Part shown: piece by piece, positions 55,101-61,100 of the stretch
How positions within the stretch are numbered: the first letter of the stretch is position 1
Layout: every line of letters begins with the position of its first letter
Origin: CAMXAS01 sp964442435
GTDB lineage: Bacteria; Bacteroidota; Bacteroidia; Bacteroidales; P3
Length of the DNA: 64,000 nucleotides
Assembly: GCA_964442435.1 (NCBI GenBank)
Contig: CAYTZG010000003.1
Coordinates: 88,696-152,695, forward strand
Direction: 5' to 3'
Notes under the pieces: generated by a model
Database searches by the model: none
Seen by the model: only the letters and a program-made list of their open reading frames with translations
Told to the model about the DNA's origin: nothing
Program-made: the position numbers and the translations under genes

Positions 55101-58100
55101 CGGCACGGGTAAGTGTACCGATACCTCCAACACCGTCCGTGTGGCGGTTCACGACCAGCTGCACCTCAACCCGCCGCACGACACCGTCTGCGCCGGTTCG
55201 CTGGTGGAACTCATGGTTAGCGATACGGCCGGTCTGGCTACGTGGTATCTGCTCTACAGCGTGGACGGCACGTTCGACACCACCAACGCCGGCTTGGCGC
55301 AGAAGGTGGCCGGTACGGAAAACCAAGTACGCGCCCATGTTTACGACAGCGGTTACTATACGGTAATCGGTATCAGCGCGCTCGACGGCCGCATCTTCTA
55401 CGGTGACACGGCCTGCGTACACCACCAGCCCGCCATCGGCAACAACCATCTCGGCATCGTGGGTCTGGTGTTCGGCGCCACCGACACGCTCGTATGCGAG
55501 GGCCATGACGTTGACATCTACGGTACGGTGCCCACGGGTGGCGACGGCACCTACACGTTTACCTATTACAGCCGCACCGAAGACGGCGAATTCAAGCCGA
55601 TAGCCGCGCCCGCGCCGGCCTCCATCGCCGCTGCGGCCGCTGCCGCCTCCTCCGATAACGCCGAGGCCGCCGCCGAAGCGCCTGCGGCTTCCAAGAAGGC
55701 CGCCAAGAAAGCCGCCAAGGCCATGGCCGCCGCGGCCGCCGCCGAATCCGCCGCCACAACCGAAACCACGGCGGCTGAAACCGAAATCGACACGCTGTTC
55801 AATACAAAGGCCCTGACCAAGAACACCTGGTTCCTCCGTCACGTACAGTCGGGCGTCTGCGCTTCGTTCAGCGACGACACCGTCTTTGTGGAAGTTGAAC
55901 GCTACCGCAAGCCGGATGTAGGCATCGTCATGACGCAGCAGTCTTGCGGCGACGATCCGTTCCGCGCCGCCATGACCAAGGCCGTAGATACGGGCGCGCA
56001 ACCGCGCTACCAGTGGTTCATCAACGGCGTGGCGATGGACGGCGAAACCGCCGACACCTTGAACACGATGGTGGCCGCCCACGGCGACAGCGTCACGTTG
56101 GTGGTTTACCCCGACTACAGCAACTGCCATTGCTTCGGTCCCGACTCCGTATTCTCCAATGTACTCGTCGTCCGCAAGAGCGACTATATGGAAGCCGCCC
56201 TGCGCATGGCCGCCGATACGATTTGCGAACAGGAAGTGGCGCCGGTAACGGCGGGCGTATATGTAGGCTTCAACCGGAACCCGCACTACACGTGGTATGT
56301 GGACGGCACGCGGTTTGCCACCACCTCCGGCACCGATACGATAGCCTACCTGCCCGGCCACTACACCAAGGGCAAGGACAGCGTATCGCTGAGCATGAAG
56401 ATAGACGCCATCTCGGCCTGCAACGGCCATGCGGTGAGCGCGCTCTCCGACACCATTACGGTTTACGTCAACCGCGTCCATGACAACACGATAGCCGGCG
56501 ATACGGCCGTTTGCGAACAGGAACCCGTAGAAATAGAGGGCAGCACGGCCACGGGCAACTTCGAAACCCTGGCCTACGCCTACCTCTACAGCCGCAAGGC
56601 CAAAGGCCCGTGGGCCAACCTTACGCTCGCCGACAGCGCCACGGCGGCCAGCACCGCCGTCAACGCCGGTGACGAACCCGTGGCTTGGGTGGGCGGCACC
56701 ACGCTCCATATCCCGGCGCTGGCCGATTCGCTCTACATCCGCCGCATCGCTTACAGCCCCGAACGCCTCTGCGCCGACACGTCGGATGCCGTTCTGCTGG
56801 CCGTTCTGCGCTACCGTCAGCCGGAGGTGAGCATCGTGATGACGCAGCAGGCCTGCGCCGAAAACGACCCGTTCCGCGCCAAGGTGAGTGCCTCCGTCGA
56901 TTTGGGTGCGAACCCGCGCTACCAGTGGCTCCTTAACGGCGTGCCGATGGACGGCGAAACGGCCGCTAACCTCAGCACGGCCGACATCGCCAACTTCGAC
57001 AGCGTCCGCCTCGTGGCCTATCCCGACTACGGCGGCTACCGTTGCCCGGGTCCCGACTCCGTTGTATCCAACGTCCTCGTCATCCGCAAGAGCGACTATA
57101 TGGGTGCCGAACTGGCGGCTTCCGATACGGTTTGCGAACAGGAACTGGCGCCGGTAACGGCCACCCTCGACCTGGGCACGAACCTCAACCCGACCTACAC
57201 GTGGTTTGCCGACGGCAAGCAGTTCGCCACCACCTCCGGCACCGACACCATCGCCTACCTGACGGGCAAGGCCACCAAGGGCAAGGACAGCATAATGGTA
57301 TATATGCGGATTAACGCCACCTCGTCCTGCAACGGACGCGCCATCCGCGCCATGTCCGACACGATAACGGTTTACGTCAACCGCGTCAAAGACAACGCGA
57401 TTGCCAGCGATACGGCCGTCTGCGAACAGGAACCGGTAGACGTAGAAGGCAGCACCGCCACGGGCAACTTCGAATCCTTGGCCTACGCTTACCTCTACAG
57501 CCGTGCGGCCAAAGGCCCGTGGGCCGAATTCCCGATGAGTGACAGCGCCACGGCGGTCAACACGGCCGTTGCGCCGGGCGACGCGCCTATGGCTTGGGTG
57601 GGCGGCACCACGCTCCATATCCCGGCCTTGGCCGATACGCTCTACATCCGCCGCATCGCCTACAGCCCCGACCGTCTCTGCGCCGACACGACGGATGCCA
57701 TCCGCCTCTCCGCCGTCCGCTACCGTCATCCCGCGCTCGGCATCGCGTTGAGCGAGGAACGCCTCTGCGGTAACGACAACTTCGGCATCAAGCTCGTCGA
57801 CACCAACAAGTACCTGAGCGGCAACTCCACCTACGCGTGGTATCTGCGCAAGGTAGCCGACGGCAGCGTCACCGTGGTGGGCACGCAAGACTCCATCGGC
57901 GTGGCCGACGTATTGCCGGGCGACCAGTTCTGGTGCGTGGTCACCTCCACCGAAGGTTGCGTCCTGCCGGAAGAACAGACCGCCGTTTCCGACACGTTGA
58001 AGATAGTTTACAGACGTAACACGGGCCTGAAGATTACGGGCGACACCGTGGTCTGCGCCGAAGCGCCCGTCCGCCTGAAGGCCGCTTCCGACGCCGATAC

Positions 58101-61100
58101 GGCCGCCGTCAAGCCGGTATATACTTGGAACGACAACAGGAAGGGCGCCTCGCGTCTTGTCAAAGTCAAGGCCGGCGAACCGCAGACCTACAGCGTCACG
58201 GTTACGCATCCCGACTACTGCGACACCACGCTGACCGTCACCGTCAAGGCCTACGCCTTGCCCGACTCGCTCCGTCTGGAGAAAGAATACGACTACGTCT
58301 GCTCGCAGAACTACTACACCTACCGCGTGCTCGGCAAGCCGGAAGGCCTTACGCTGCAATGGTCCACGGGTGCGACCGCCGACAGCATCCGTCCGTTCAT
58401 CGACGAGGGCGATACGATGTTCACGGTCAGCTACCGCGACGTTCACGGCTGCTACTATCCGGACAACGACACGCTGCGCATTGAGGTGCGTGACGCGCGT
58501 CCGGTCCGCTTTACGGGTATCGACATTCCCGACACGGCCATCTACAACGAAGACACGCGCTTCGCCATCAGCACCAACATCGTCCGCGACAGCGTCCGCT
58601 ACCGCTGGTACGGCAACGGCATCAACTTTACGATTGAAACCGAACAGAGCTTCATCTACGATGCCACGCACATGACCAACTTCTTCAAGTCGGAAAGCCC
58701 GTACCGCATAGGCGTGGTACTTGAAGACTACAGTATGTGCGGTCCGGGCCGTGACACGATTATCGACACGATGCTGGTACTCCAGCCCATTTACGCGGCC
58801 ATCGACATCAACGCCAACGCGCGCATCAAGAACGATACGATTGACGTCTGCGAGGGCGCCACCGTCCGCTTCTTCGCGGCCACGGCCCATGCGGGCCCCG
58901 TCTTCGCCGACGGTTCGCACCGCTGGTACATCGAATGGTTCCGCAACGACAACTTCATCGGCCGCGGCGATACGATTCCGCAAGACGACCTTGAGAACGG
59001 CGACAAGATTTACGCCGTGCTCCATTGCGACCCGACGATGCGTCCGTTCCCCGAAAACTCGCCCGTCAAGTCGCCCGTACTGACCGTCAAGACCATCAAG
59101 TTGCCCGATCCTAAGGTGGAAGTCGGCTTTATCCGCGTCCATCCGGAATACGGTACGCTCTACTACGATACGTCGCGTTACGACATCTGCGAGATGAACA
59201 GCATCGAGGTATTGGCCAAGATCGAGGACGGTGGCGACAATCCGAGCATCTACTGGTATCTCAACGGCCGTCACGTGCCGATGCACGACCAGGGCAATCC
59301 GGTTATGTTCGAAAACCTGCAGGCCACCAACAACCTCAATACGAACTACGACGTCTACGCCAAGATCGTATCCAACCACTATTGCGCCAACCCGAAGGAT
59401 ACGTTGGTAACGAATACGGTTACGGTAGAGGTTCACCCGATTAACGAAATAGACGCCTGGATAGACTCTACCACGCTGTTTGAAATCTGCCAGTTCGAAG
59501 ACGGTTCGCAATACATCGAAATAAAGGCGAGCACGCGCTACAACGACACCACGGCGGCCTACACCTACACGTGGTACATGAACGGCACCGTATTGCGCGA
59601 TGAGTACAACCGCCTGTTCAACGACTCCATCCTGCGCTACTACCCGCCGGCCGACCGTCCGCTGACGGAGAAGGACAGCTTTATGATGCGTATGTTCGAC
59701 AACGGCTTCTGCCCGAACCAGACCAAGCGGTATGCCGTAACGAACAAGGTGGCGGGCAAGATACACTACATCGGTGTGGAAGCCGGCCCGGACGGCGAGA
59801 TTATGCTGGGCAAATCCTACCAGCTCTACGACGATACGGTTTACGGCGGCAACCCGCACTGGACCACGAGCGGCAACGGTACGTTCAGCGACGCTTCGAG
59901 CCTGCATCCGGTTTATACGCCCGGCTCGCTTGACAGCTCCATGGGCTACGCCATGCTGTACCTCACCTCGTCCGACGACCACGGTTGCAGCCTTACCGAC
60001 AGCCTCAAGCTCAAGATACTGCTGTGCGACATCTTTACCTACACGCCGCTGCCCGACACGTTGGTATGCCGTGGTGACTACTGCTTCGACAATACGTTGC
60101 AGATGCCCGACTTCGTGGGCGGCATCGCCGTGACCTACCGTGTGGAAGGCGCCTTGAAGGGCCTGTTCTACGAAGGCGATGATGCCTACTATTGCCTGGA
60201 CGAAGACGAATTTGACGAATACTACTATTACCTCACGGTAACGACGTCCAACGGTTGCGAATTCCGCGACACCATAGAGCTCGCCGTATTGCCGGTACCG
60301 GTAACGACCAACCTCGTCCGTCTGACCTATCCGGGCGGTCCGGCCGCCGTGGCCATGTGCCCCAACGATACGGCCACGCTCACGATTCAGGCGGCCAACT
60401 ACAACCCGACCCGTTACCAATACCAGTGGTCCACCGGCGCCACCACGGCCTCCATCCGCTTTACGACGGCTGAAACCGACAGCGTCACGTTGACGATAAC
60501 CGACCGTCTGACGGGCTGCAGCGCCGACACCGTGGTTAGAGTCCTTGTCCGCAACCGGCCCACGATTACGACCGGCCCCGACACCGTTATCTGCCCGGGT
60601 AGCGCCTACCGTCTGCCGCAGATCCGTCTTGACAACCCGGCCATCCTGATGACCACTTACGAATGGCAGGAGATAGGCCAGGGCGTCATCGCGTCGGGCA
60701 ACTACAATAAGAACGTGGCCCAGCCCGCCGTACTGCGTTATCCGACGGCCGACACCACCTATTATGTGGCCCGTCTTGGCGGCGACGGCCTCTGCGGTTC
60801 CGCACCCGACACCGTCATGGTGGTGGTTGAGAAACTCGCGCTCGAAGTTACCCCGTCCGACACCACGGTATGCTATGGCGCCACCGTACAGGTAACCGCC
60901 AACGTCACGTCGCCTAACGCGCAGGTATCCCTGTTCAACGCGGGTGGCACGGGCGCATCGGGTACAAGTGTATATACCTACACGGCTCTGCGCGATACGA
61001 TGTATGTCGTTAGCGCCGTAAGCCAGAACGGTTGCGAGGTTTACGACACGGCCCGCATCCACATCTATACGCAGCCGGGCGCGTCGGATATGGCCATCGT

